Below are positions 11,201 to 23,200 of a DNA stretch of 64,000 nt, piece after piece (positions within the stretch are counted from its first letter, which is position 1; each line of letters starts with the position of its first letter). The stretch is from Centropus unirufus (lineage: Eukaryota > Chordata > Aves > Cuculiformes > Centropidae). The stretch is taken from NCBI GenBank assembly GCA_013397695.1, contig VYZI01000840.1, positions 50,531 through 114,530 on the forward strand. The letters run 5' to 3'. Both the position numbers and the translations under genes were made by a program. A model generated the notes under the pieces. It saw only the letters and a program-made list of their open reading frames with translations. It was not told the origin of the DNA and did not search any database.

Positions 11201-14200
11201 ATAGATTTCTGTTGTCTGGTGTTGCATCGCAGTGCAGCAGCAATTAGATACGGGATGTCCACAGATGAAAGAGGTTTTCATATTGCAGATGCCAGTTCAA
11301 ATCCAACTGGGTCAAGAGTGATTTAATTACCGCCTGTGATATTTTTTTTTATTTATTTTTTTTTCAAGGGTGCCCAAATGAGCTCAGTTTGCGCTTGGTG
11401 TCCTCATGCTCCCACGACTGGGAGCTGGACCCCCTGCCCCCGTTGTGGTGCTGAGTGAGCAGGAGGGGAGCCTCCCCCCAAAACGGGGAGCAGTGGCTGC
11501 AGGCACAATCTCCTGTGCCTTTTTTCCTGGTGCAAACTGCTGGGTGAGGGCAGGGGGCCCAGGGATGTGACCGCTGCCTTCCCCTTTTCTCTCCTGGATG
11601 ACACCAGGGGCTGCCCATGGCAGCATGGGTTTAGCTGGAGCGTTTCAGGAATTCACTCCCTTCCTGTTCACTGCCCAAAAAAGACCCTTCCACCCGTGTC
11701 CCAGCACAGTCATGGGGTGTAGGGGGCAGTTCATGCTCCCCCACTGCCCGAGCCAGCATCTCTGAGCCCTGTCAGCTCGCATCTCGCTGAAACGCACTGA
11801 GGAAAGCACGCTCCTTTGTAGCCGGAGTCTCCCAGCTTCCCGGGCAGATCCAAGCTGACAGCAGCTCATCCTCCCCCCCCTTGCCTGGGGAGAAGTGGGT
11901 GCTGGGGGCAGTGGGAAGGACACCCTGCTCAGGCACCTCCTGTGCCACGAGAGTTCATGCGAGCCCTGAGCCTACCTCAAACCACCTTTTCTATCCCTGG
12001 AGGCTTCCTCCTGCCAGCCCAATGTCAAGGTCAAGTGGGCAGGACTGGGTCAAACAGCTGTGAGGCAGCTGTATCCTGGTACCGATCCATGTTGGAAGCT
12101 CTTCCTCTGTTCCACATCCCCCTATGGTGTAAAGGATCCGGACCTTCCGTGGGGCTGCACCCCCTTGGCATTCCCGCATGGGAATAACGGCCCCTCGCAA
12201 AGGGGAAGGTCCCGGGTTCCTCAATGAGCTGCTGAAATGTCTGAGTGCGTTTGCAGAGCAGAAAGGTTTGAGATGAGCAGAGAAATCGGTGTGACAGCTT
12301 CAGCATCGCTGGGTCAGCAGTGGAGGGGGGTGGCCCCGGGAGGGGATGTGGGGAGCCCATGGAAGCCTGAGCCGCTCTGGGAGCCGGGGAAAGGCTGGCA
12401 GCTGCCAGCAGGAGCTCTTGTGTTGCATGGGGGGTGCTAAAAGAACCCCCTAATCCGGCAGCGGGCAGAGCTGCTTCTGCGTGCTGAGGGGTACCAGCTC
12501 CCCTCAAACAGATCCTTCATTGCAAACAGAACCATGGAATGGTTTGGCTTGGAAGGGACCTCAAAGCCCATCCAGTTCCAACGCCCAGACCATGAGCGGT
12601 CCAGCCACTGTGGGATCGTGGTCTTGCACCCATTATTATGGGTTATCCTTAAGGTCAGTGGCAAGGAATATTTCCTCCAGCTGCTCTCTGCTGCTGGAGC
12701 TCTTCAGCTCTTAATTACCAAGAAAATGGTGCCAATCCATTCCTTTTTTTTTTCTTCCAGTTCCATGTTATGCATGGAATCCTTTAATTGTCTTTAATAA
12801 ACAGGCCGATGCTAATGGTGCTTTGTCTGCAATAAAATCCAATGTATTGATTTAAACAATATGCAAACATGCAGGATTAGAGTCTAATTGGGGACTAATC
12901 GGGGACTAATCGGGGTGCAAGGGCTGTGTTGCTGGCTGGGATGTCCTCAAAGCTATGGCAGGCACGGTGGGAAGGCGCCTGGTTCCTCCGACCATCCCGT
13001 GTTGGTCCTTGCCAGGATCCCTCACCCATGACCAGCCTTGGCAGCCTGTCAGGGTGCACCAGCGATGTTACAGGGGGGGAAAAGTTGGCTTTTCTGGCTT
13101 CCTTCTTAGTTCCAGAGGGGATTTGCTGCTCTTCTGCTTTTGGAACTTTTTCTAAAAAGTTGGTGGGGAAAGCAGAGGGTTCAGCTGAGCCCAGAGCTGC
13201 CCCCTGACATTGGCTGTTGGGTTTAGGTGTAGACACTGCGGGGGGAAGAGCAGTTGGGAATGAAAAGGAGCAGCAGATGAGTGGGAAAAGGCAGGTGTGG
13301 GGCTCACAGGGACTGGGTTGTGGAGCACTCATGGCTTGAGCAGAGCCTGTGCCTCCTGGGGGCATCGATACGGTGCATCAGGTCCTCCTGAACGTCCCAA
13401 CAACAGATCCATGCCCACCTTGGGTGTTAAAGGATCTTTAATATTCATCAGTGATGGATGTTGCACTTACCCTTGTGTTGATTGTGGCAAACCAGTAGCA
13501 GGATTCATATTTTAAGGCCTGTAAATGCAGCGAGGGACAGGCATACGGAGTCCTCCTGCTCCGTTGGCCCCGGCTGCTCCCTTCAGCTGCAAGTAAAGAT
13601 GATTAAAAATAGCTTTTCAGATCAGATTTGAATGACCTGGAATCTCAGTGGGGGAAATTTAATGGCTTTTCACATCTTAAAGATGTTTGCTGGGATCAGG
13701 TGTCATTTGAAGAAGCGCAGTTGTATAATTGCACATTTTCCTTCCCTCTGCTTGCTCTCCGGCTTCTCCCTTCCCTGCCAGCCTCGGCACGGGGACATCC
13801 CCCGTCACTGGGAATTTAAATGATCTTGTTATACTGAAAAGCCATTTTGCATGGGGGAAAAGGGGCCCAAGGGCTCCATCTGAGTGGGATCATGCGAGCT
13901 TAAACCCTTCTCTCAGCACATCCCCCTTGTGCCAGCCCATTAATCGGGAGAAAACTGCTCCTCTTTTAAATTCTCTGAAAATACCCCCTTATCTTCATAG
14001 AATCGTGGGATGGTTTGGGTTGGAAGGGACCTCAAAGCCCATCCAGTGCCAACCCCTGCCATGGGCAGGGACACCTCTCAATGGATCCGGTTGCTCCAAG
14101 CCCCATCCAACCTGGCCTTGAACACCTCTAGGGATGGGGCAGCCACCACTGCTCTGGGCAACCTGGGCCAGGGCCTCCTCACCCTCACAGCAAAACATTT

Positions 14201-17200
14201 CTCCCTAAGATCTCATCTCAATCTCCCCTCTTTCAGCTCAAAACCATTCCCCCTCATCCTATCCCTGCCCTCCCTGATCCAGAGCCCCTCCCCAGCTTTT
14301 CTGGAGCCCCTTTCAGCCCTGGAAGCTGCTCTAAGGTCTCCCTGGAGCCTTCTCCAGGCTGAAAAACTTGCTCTCCTTCTGAAAACCCCAGCTATTCACT
14401 TTGTTGTGGCTTAATAACTGTATCATAATTAACCTCTGACTTTATTGAGTCGGTAACTTCAAATAAAAATTGAATTGATTAGCTGTTAACTTTTGCTAGA
14501 AGGATTTTCTCAGTGCAGTGGCTTTCCTAGCCGGGCAATGCCCTCTGCTCTGCGCCCTGATTTCTGGCCAGAAGCTCCAGGGATCCTTTTTATTCCTGAC
14601 ACACTTATTCTTAAAGATCCTTAAAATTTAAACTCACAGCCAAAGAAATGATGCAATGAGCTACCAGGATTTGCTTGCGCTTTTGTTTGTACAAGGCTGT
14701 TGGGTGACGCGAGGAGGGGTTGGAGCTTCCCTGTGGTGGGAGCAGATGCTCCAGCTGCGTGTGTGGGGAGGGGCCTGCCTTAAAAAATAAGAGAGACCAA
14801 CCAAAAGATAACGAACTAAGATAATATATATCAAGTTTCAGGTGCGCTTGCAGTGCCCCAGTCATAGGGAAGCAGGGATAATAACCATGGTTTGGAAGGG
14901 AACAAATTGAGCTGTGTTGTCTCAAGGCATTGGGGGTGAACGGGGCTGTCCTGTGGGAGCTGGACCTGTGACCAGGAGGGTGAGAGGTGTCGTGGCAGAG
15001 GGGGCAAGGATCGAGGAATAGGGATTGGGTCATTTTGAAGCAGAGCCCTTGGCAGCACTGACCGACTGCACGCGAAGATTAGAGACTGGCTTTGACCGTG
15101 CACCAGCCCCCAGAGTGACTCCCAGGTGTGGAATGGCTCTGACCTTCACGAGGTGCTTCTTGGGAGGGAGGGTATGGGTTGAGTTTGATGGGACATCACA
15201 GGGGGATGGAGAGCTTTGATCCAAACACCTGGTCCTGCACTTGGCTGCCTGGCCAATTCTTCTGGCAGGCCAGAAAATTTTTAGTGCTGTTTTTTTTCTT
15301 CTTCCCCCCCATTTCTTACTCTAAAAATCATCCTCATCAAAAGATGGTGATTGTTTCTTCCAGCCAGGATAAGGAGGTTTGGTTCTTTGGACCCAGGGAA
15401 GATGCAGCAGGCCAGTGTGGCATCCCCATGTGTCTGGCTTGCTCTGTGGGAGCCACTGATGCTCAGCTCCAGGATGAGCTTGGGGGAAGCCACAGGCTTA
15501 AACCACAGCTTGGGTTGCCTGGGGGCTCTGGTTTGTGCCTTATTGGGACCGTGAGTGGGTGCTGTGGCAATCAGAGCAGGGATGAGAGAAGCTGCTGTAG
15601 GATCACGCTTTGCACAGGGCTCTGCTGTGAGGCATCACCACCAGAGCCAGGGGGGCAGAGACTGAGCTGTGCACAGAGGATGCCGCTGGCGAGGGTGATT
15701 TTTCCCAAAATTAGTAAGAAATTGCCTCATGTTATTCTTAAGCCCTGTGTTTTGTGAGCCGGTTATCCTTAATCTTGGATTTTGCTGTCATTTTCTTCCA
15801 TTGGGTTTGCTATTAAGTTGCAACAATAGCATTTTATGGCCACTTAGCTCAGGCATGCATCACACGTGATCTTAATTAGAAGTGGATTAAGAGCAATGGG
15901 GAACATGCCGTCATGGAGCATTTCACAGTTTCCCATGTAGCACCGGCTCAGCAGACTTGGAAGAGGAAAGAATGGGATTTATTTTAAGTGGGGAGAAAAT
16001 GGTAAGTGCTAACCATGAGTGTGTCCCAGCTTGTTAGTGGCTGCCAAACCCTGTCCTAGGCATCTCTTTCCTAGGGAGGCTCCAGCAGCAGCTGGGAAGG
16101 AGGAATGAGGTCCCTTTGGGAAGGGGGTGAGGTGCTGGGGTGCTCCTGGGTCAGGCAGCTCCTGGATGTCACAACCATCCCTTGGTATCCGTGTCCTGCT
16201 GGAGGAAGCGAGGCTGTGTCCTCCTGAGCACTGGGATGCTGCTACACAGCCTCATGCAAAAGCACATTTTGCTCCTTAACCCTCCCCAGGGAGAGGTGAG
16301 GATGTGGGGGACCTTGGTGGTCTTGGGGGACACAGCCATGGGGGAGAATCTATTGTCCCTGGGTTTGAGGGCAGCCACTGTCCTGCTTCAAGGGAGCAAC
16401 AGTGGGAGAGAGGAGAAGCCTCCCATTGTATCCCATTCCTGCACTGCACCATCATCAGGGATTAGAGGTGTGGGATAACACGGGTTGCACCGGGCTGGGT
16501 GTGCGCCAGGGCTGCGTGGTCACCCTGTGCCGGGGCACCAACCCAAAGAGCACCAAGGCTGGGCAGATGAAGGGCTGGAAGTGACAGAGAAGTCCAGGGT
16601 CTCCCTGAACAGCGAGGCTGGAATGCAGCCCGACCCTCCTGGCCTCCAGCCCTGGGCCCTTCTCCATGCCCACTGCAGCTCTGCATGCGTGTGCACACGC
16701 GTGTGCTGCTCTGCCAGAGCTAAGGGGAGGGGGGACAGCGAGTCTGGGTTTAAAAAAGAAGCAAATGGGGTGGGGAGGGAGGTAGGACTGAGCTGGATAA
16801 GCAGGAGCAGAGGTTTGTGGGTAGTGTAAAGCTGTCACTGTGATTTAGGGTTGGCTGCTTAAACTGTTTTATGTTCACAGACAGTAAGTCATAAGCAATA
16901 TAAAATTTTCTATGAAGAGATGATCTTCCCTCGTCATGCTTTATGCCATCTTTCCCTGAGTGATCTCTCCTTTTTATAACCCCACGGTGTCACGGCACGG
17001 TCGTGCAGAGGGAGAAAACTGCATTCTGCCTGGGTCTATGCCCAGGAAGGGGGTGAGGAGCCAGCAGGGCTGAGCTGTGCTCGGGGTGCTCAGCTCCCGC
17101 AGCTGGACCCTGTGGCTGTGGCCACAGTTGGGCTGCGTAAGGGACAGCCACTCCAGCCCAGGACCTTTCCCCTGTGGCCTTTCCTCTGCTTTTGGCACAG

Positions 17201-20200
17201 GAGGTGATTGTAATCTGTTGGAGCAGGACTGCGTTTAACTTCATTACACAATCAACTTAAATGAGGCTTCCTCCCTTTTTCTCGCTTCTGAGTTGCTGCT
17301 GTCTTTTAAACTTGCACACAATGCTGCTCCAGTTCCCTTTTGGTATTTTCTACAGCCATAGATTTATGAGTAATAGTTTTATTTATTTCACCATTCCCAT
17401 GTCAGCAGAAGCATCTCATGCTCGGTGCCGTGGCCCTGGAGCACATGCCCTGCCCCTGCAGCTGGATGTGCTCCCAGCATTATCCGCAGGAGCCCCTTAA
17501 GGAGCTGAGTAGGGACCTTGCAGGCAAGACCCAGGCTCACTAACCACCAAGAAGATTTTGGGTAGCCAGTTGCCATGCCAACCCCCCAACTGGAGCTGAT
17601 ATGGGGGCTCAGGAGCACTGTGCTCCCCCTGGAATTCTGCACGGGGCTGGGGGGAGCTGGTATGGCAAACTCTTTTCACACTCCAGCCAGGAGGATGAGG
17701 AGGAAGGCATCTGCCCTGGGTGCCATGTGGGGCAGAACTTGGCTGGGAGAAGAGGATAATGATGCTGGGTTGCGCTGGGTGCTGCGTGGCTGCAGCCGCT
17801 GAGGTTCTGCCTCCAGCATGAGCCGTGCTGGGTGGGCTGGGGCTGGAGACCCAGGGAAGCTGTGGCAGATGTGCTTACAGCCCAACGCCTGGCTGCAGAG
17901 GCTGGCAGCTAAAGATGCCTTTGAGAAGGCGCAGAATTCCATCCAGCTCCATAAGCTGCTCCAAGTGAGTACCCCTGACGTCACAAAACCTCTTCCAAAT
18001 ATTTTCAAGCCGCTGTGCTGCTGTTGATGCCCACTGTTTGAGGGGAGGTGCTGGGTGTGTTCTGTGCTGGCAGCCCTGGGTGCTTTTATGCAGGAGGGAG
18101 ATCCAGGCACCTTTCCCAGCAGCACTGGGTGAGCTTGGGGTGGCAAACAAAGCACTGGGTTTGTGATCTGTGCATGTGTGCCCCAGGCTCAGTGGGGTAT
18201 GAAGAGCTTCTTCTGTACTGAAGTGTGGTCGGAGGTGAAATCCTCTGCCCTGTTTCTTCCAGGAGTGCCCTCCTAAATGACATGAAAAATATTACACTCT
18301 CGCTGTGAAACTATTTACAGGTGTAATTCCCATCCCTTTTCCTGATAATTAAATATTTTTAGGTCATCCACTTTCCCCACCCTATTTGCAGACCTGTCCT
18401 AGATGCCTTTGTAATTAGACATCTCCCCGTGAAAGATGATTAATGTGGGAGGCAGCAGCCGTGAGCGCGGTCCTGGATCTCCTCCTGCAGCCCAGACTCC
18501 TGCGTCCAAGCAGTTGCTCATCCTTGGGGCTCCTCGTGGGCATCCAGGAGGGGGACGATGGATGGAACAGCCGCTATTTAACATCCCTGGACCTGGGAAC
18601 AGAGTGGCTGTGCTCCACAGTGACAAGCAGGCAGCCGTTCTTATGCCCTGGTTAAAGGGTGAGAATTTTAAGAATGCACATTTTAGCAACTTTAAGCTGC
18701 TTTTTTTTTAAGTGGATTCTTACAAAAAATGAAGGAAAAAATAATGTTTTAATGCCATGCCCTGCAACAAAAAGGCCCTTAATGATGTAGTTTCCATCAC
18801 AGTTTAAAGCTGAGCCTTTGCACAGGAGCTGGGATTAATGAAAGGGCAATATTGTTCTCCACTCCCAAAACAGGGAAGATTAAAGTAGCACAGAGAAGAA
18901 AAGCCAAGGCGTTTGGCTGTTAAGAGTGGTTCTTAACCACAGGATGAGACCAGACCTTTCCTTCATGGGGAAAATTAAGGTTAAATTCCAGCCTCCCCCA
19001 GCCACAGCATCCTGGGGGCTGTGTGTGTCCCTATGGGGACAGCCAGCACCAAGGGTCACCCTGCCACCCAGACAAACACATTGTGGCCTTCTCTGGTTTA
19101 CTGCACTCTTTTGAGATGCACAAAAGCCAAAATCTTTAGGGAGAATTAAAAAATCGGGATGCCCTGATCTGATTGGATTGGGCACTAGCCCATGGGCTCA
19201 GCGGTTTGGCTGCTGTTTATCCGGGGTGGTCATGGGGGGAACACAAGCTGCAAACCCCATCCTCCTTGTGTGGGAACCCCCCCAGGGGGGAGGATTCAGC
19301 CCTTCAAATATGTTATCTTTAATCCTGAGCAAACGCAGGAGCAGGAAAGGTCAGTGCTTGCCTTCCTGGCCTGGCGGGGATGAACCGCCAGCGGCTGCTC
19401 TGCACCTGAGCCTTCTGCTTCTGCTGGGGCTCAAGTTACAGAGCAGAAGCAAACTGATACATGTCCTCCAGGTGTATCGCTCTTGATCCTATCTGGCGTC
19501 TTTCACCCTCAAATTATACCCTAAATCCTTTCTGAACAAAGTCAGCCAGAAAGGCTTGGGGAGGGGGGAGGATTGGTGGTGTCATTCCTGCTGTTTATCC
19601 CTCTGTCTCCCTTCTCGTTTATTGATGTGTTCATTGCCCCCTCTGGTTCCCTGCTCGCCACGCTGCTTTGGGACACTAAGGGTAGGGAACGCCTGTCCTG
19701 GTTGTCTCTCAACCAGCAAGGAGAATAACTGCCCTCAGTAGGTTTCAGAGTAATCGTTCTGTTGTGTTTCATGCAGTCTCACAAAAAGCCCAGCGAATTT
19801 GTGGCATGAGGGGCAGCGTGTGCCCAAACTGAGTCACAGTTCTGCTTCCTGAACACATTCCCCATCTCCCTGCCCTCCCTTTCCCTTTGAGCCGCTGCTG
19901 CCTGGGCCGCAGGCATGGCTTGAGCAGACTTGCCCGAGCAAGCTCGGCTCTGAGGTGGGTGTAGGTGAATGCTCCCCCTCCAACCGCATGTTCGGGCTTT
20001 CCCTCTGCTGGGATGTGTGCACTGAGCTGAGGGCTGGGGGCTGTGGCCATGCCCGGGCAGGCAGTCTTGCCTCTTTGTTTGTGGCCAGCGGGACCAGGGA
20101 AGTGATCCTTCCCCTGTATTCGGCAGCGGTGAGGCCGTTCCTCAAATCTTGTGTTCAGTTTTGGGCCACTCACTCCAAGAAGGACATTGAGAAGCTGGAG

Positions 20201-23200
20201 TGTGTCCAGAGAAGGGCAGCAAAACTGGGGAAGGGTTTAGAGCACAAGCCTTATGAGGAATGGCTGAGGGAGCTGGGTTGTTTTTTCTGGAGAAAAGGAG
20301 ACTGGGGGGAGACCGCATCACTGTCTACAGCTGCCTGAAAGGAGGTTGTGGTGAGGTGGGGACTGGTCTCTTCTCCCTGGTTGTCAGTGGCAGGACAAGG
20401 GGAAATGGCTTCAAGACGCACCAGGGGAGATTTAGGTTGGATATTGGGAGGAATTTCTTTACTGAAAGGGTTGTCAAGCATCGCCAGTGGCTGCCTAGGG
20501 AGGTGGTTAAGTCCCCATCACTGGAAGTGTTTAAAGGACAAGTAGATGTACATGGGGACATGGTCTGGTGGTGGACTTAGGGCTGGATTGATGGTTGGAC
20601 TTGAGGATCCTAAAGATCTTTTCCAACCCCAGCCATTCTATGAATCTTCTGATTTGCAGAGAAACCTGGTTCCATCACTGGTCCCTCCTAGTGGGCCACA
20701 TCGGGGCCCTGGGTTTCCTTAACAACCTATATTGAAAAGTAGTGACCACAGGCAGATGTGCAGCACCTGACACAGTGATGCCCGTTGGCTTTGGTTTTAT
20801 TTTAGTGCCTCCCACGGTGCCACACAAGGGTGACAATGCCAGTTATCATGGCCCCCCAGGCACCCTTTTTAGTGGCAGGGTCTGAAGATGCTCAGCGGGG
20901 GCAGCTTCATCCCATAGAGGACGTTATGGGAAGAAGCAGCCGTGGGCTTTGCTCCTCAAGGTGCTGGGTGCCTGGTGATGTCTTGGGAGGGTGACATGGG
21001 TCTGGGCGTGCTGGGAGGGATTGTGCTGCTGCCATGTCCCAATGCTGGGGTCCATGAACAAATATAGCAAGATATGTCCTGGCTGGACCCACGCTGCATC
21101 ACTGGGAAATTCCAGTGATCTGCTGCGCAGAGGAGAGCAGGAGGTGTTAATGGCAGGGGGTTGTAATCAGTACCTGCAATTAGCCTCTGCTCCAGCTGGC
21201 CACAAAGGCTCGGCCATAAAACCACCGTCCCACACTGCTGTTCCTCCCTGCCACCCCTCTGTGTCATGTCAGCTCAACCCCTTTCAGCCGCGGTGATGCC
21301 AGGCAGGACCTGACACCCAACTGGCATCAACTGGAGCAGGGAGATTATTGATTGATTGAATTGCTGTGCAGAACTCGAGGGGCTGAGCATGGGGGTTCAG
21401 GGCTGTAAATTGGTCCGACTGGTCCTTGCCAGAAGGGGCTGGAGTCTGGGAGATGCCAAACTTGCCCGTGGCTTGTAATTGTCCTATGGGAAAGGAGAGC
21501 AGCCCCTGGATGATTGTGAGTCCCCCCCCTCTTCTCCCAGTCTTTACACCTCCACACTCCCCTCTGCTTGAGACTTGCTTACAGGAACACCAAACTGCTG
21601 GTGACATTAAACAAATTAATATTGGGTTTAAATAGCCTGCTGGGAGGCTGGAAACAGGCGGTGCGAGCCCAGCTGTCAATCCCAGATTAGCGACTGCCCG
21701 GGCTGAACTTACTGCTGCTGCTAAAGACCCCGAAAGCAATGCCCTGTGCAAGGGGAGAGTGCGCCCAATCCCTCCCTGTTCTCATCCCCTTTGCAAGGGG
21801 CAGAGGATTTTTTTTCCTCACTTCATAAGCAGTTTTTTCATCATTTCCCTCTTTAGAAGTCATGAATCTCCTCTCCTGAGAAGTCCCGGAGGCTGAAAGC
21901 CCAGCAAGGAGAAGGTGCTGCCATCAGGGAGTCCAACTCTTTCAGCCTTCGCTAATGGAAACCATGGGGAGGGCAACAACGCCTGGGCTCCGGTTCTCCT
22001 GCCACCCCCCAGCCAGAGCTGGATTGGACCCTGAGTGTTTCCAGTGCTCAGGCCTGGGACAGAGCCAGGCAGGGACATGGAGCTGCCGGGCAGCACATCC
22101 CCTGCTGTCCCTTTTCCCATGGGACTGCACAGGGCGCCTGGCACCCAATGGTTGTTCCGAGGCTGGCTGGGAGGTTGGGACCTCTCTCAGGTGCAGATAA
22201 TGGAAAAAGGGATGAGTTCACAGTGCGGCTCTTGAGCAAGTGCCAGTGTGTTGGTTGTGAACCCCCCAAAAGCTGAGGGACGTGCTGGACCCTGGAGGGG
22301 TCCTGGAGGGGGTGATGCATGCCAGTGTGTGAGCGACATGGTTGGCTTCCCGGGAAAATGAGGCTCAGGCAGTTGGGCGGGATGGGTGACTGCCTGCGTC
22401 CTGCCAGCGTGTGCTTGTGATCTGCTCACGGGGGGATTTCAGGGAGCCTTGCCTGGAGGGCTGTGGGACAGGTGGCTTCTACAGCCATCTCTCCTCCTTG
22501 AGCAAACCCAAGGTGGAAACCCAGCACGGGGGCATCTCGGCAGGTGTCTGCTCTTCCTCCCCCTTAGAAGGGTCCTGGGCACTTGGAGAGAGATCTTGGG
22601 GGTACAAGCAAAGCCGGCTGTGGGCTCCCTGTCTCAGGTGCAGATGATGGAAAAAGGGATGAGTTCACACTGCTGTTCCTGGGCAGGTGCCAGGGTTTCG
22701 GTCGTGAACCCCAAAAGCCATGGGATGCAAGGTTGTGCTTGGCTCCCTGGGCAAAAGAGGCTCAGGAAGGTGGGCGGGATGGGTGACAGCCTGCATCCCA
22801 CCAGGGCACGAGGGACCCTGCTCAAGGGGTGGATCTCGGGGAGCTTCTCCTCAGCAAACTGGTAGTGGACACCCAGCACACGGGCATCTCCACAGGTGCC
22901 TGTCCCCCTGTCCCCCATCCTTGGAGGGGTCCTGGGCACTTGGAAGGGGATCTTGGGGGTGCAGGCAAAGCCGGTTGTGGACTCCCTCCTCCCCATCAAA
23001 GTTTCTTCACTCTGGCAGCCCTGGTGTTTGCTCTCGGGAAGAGAAGGATGCTTGGGGAGCAGACCGAGGGGAGCCGGTCGCCCGCCGCTCCCCTTCCCTC
23101 CTATTCCCATCTTAATTCCCGGCACCTCCGGCTGCTTTTCCCCCCTCCGCGCTCGGGCTGGGGGCGAGGCGGGGCCGGACGCGGGGGTGAGGGGCTCGCN

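Larger units (their letters stand above)
8298..23049 (+). other. ZNF385C: First part of ZNF385C intron 1
   Basis: Intronic DNA with the CR1 copies at 8925, 10162, 12528, 13997 and 20075 and the duplication at 22180, listed separately. AT-rich single-copy blocks occur near 11090-11350, 12640-12915, 14400-14510, 15770-15900, 17230-17420 and 18280-18900. No coding exon is seen. Confidence 0.6.
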
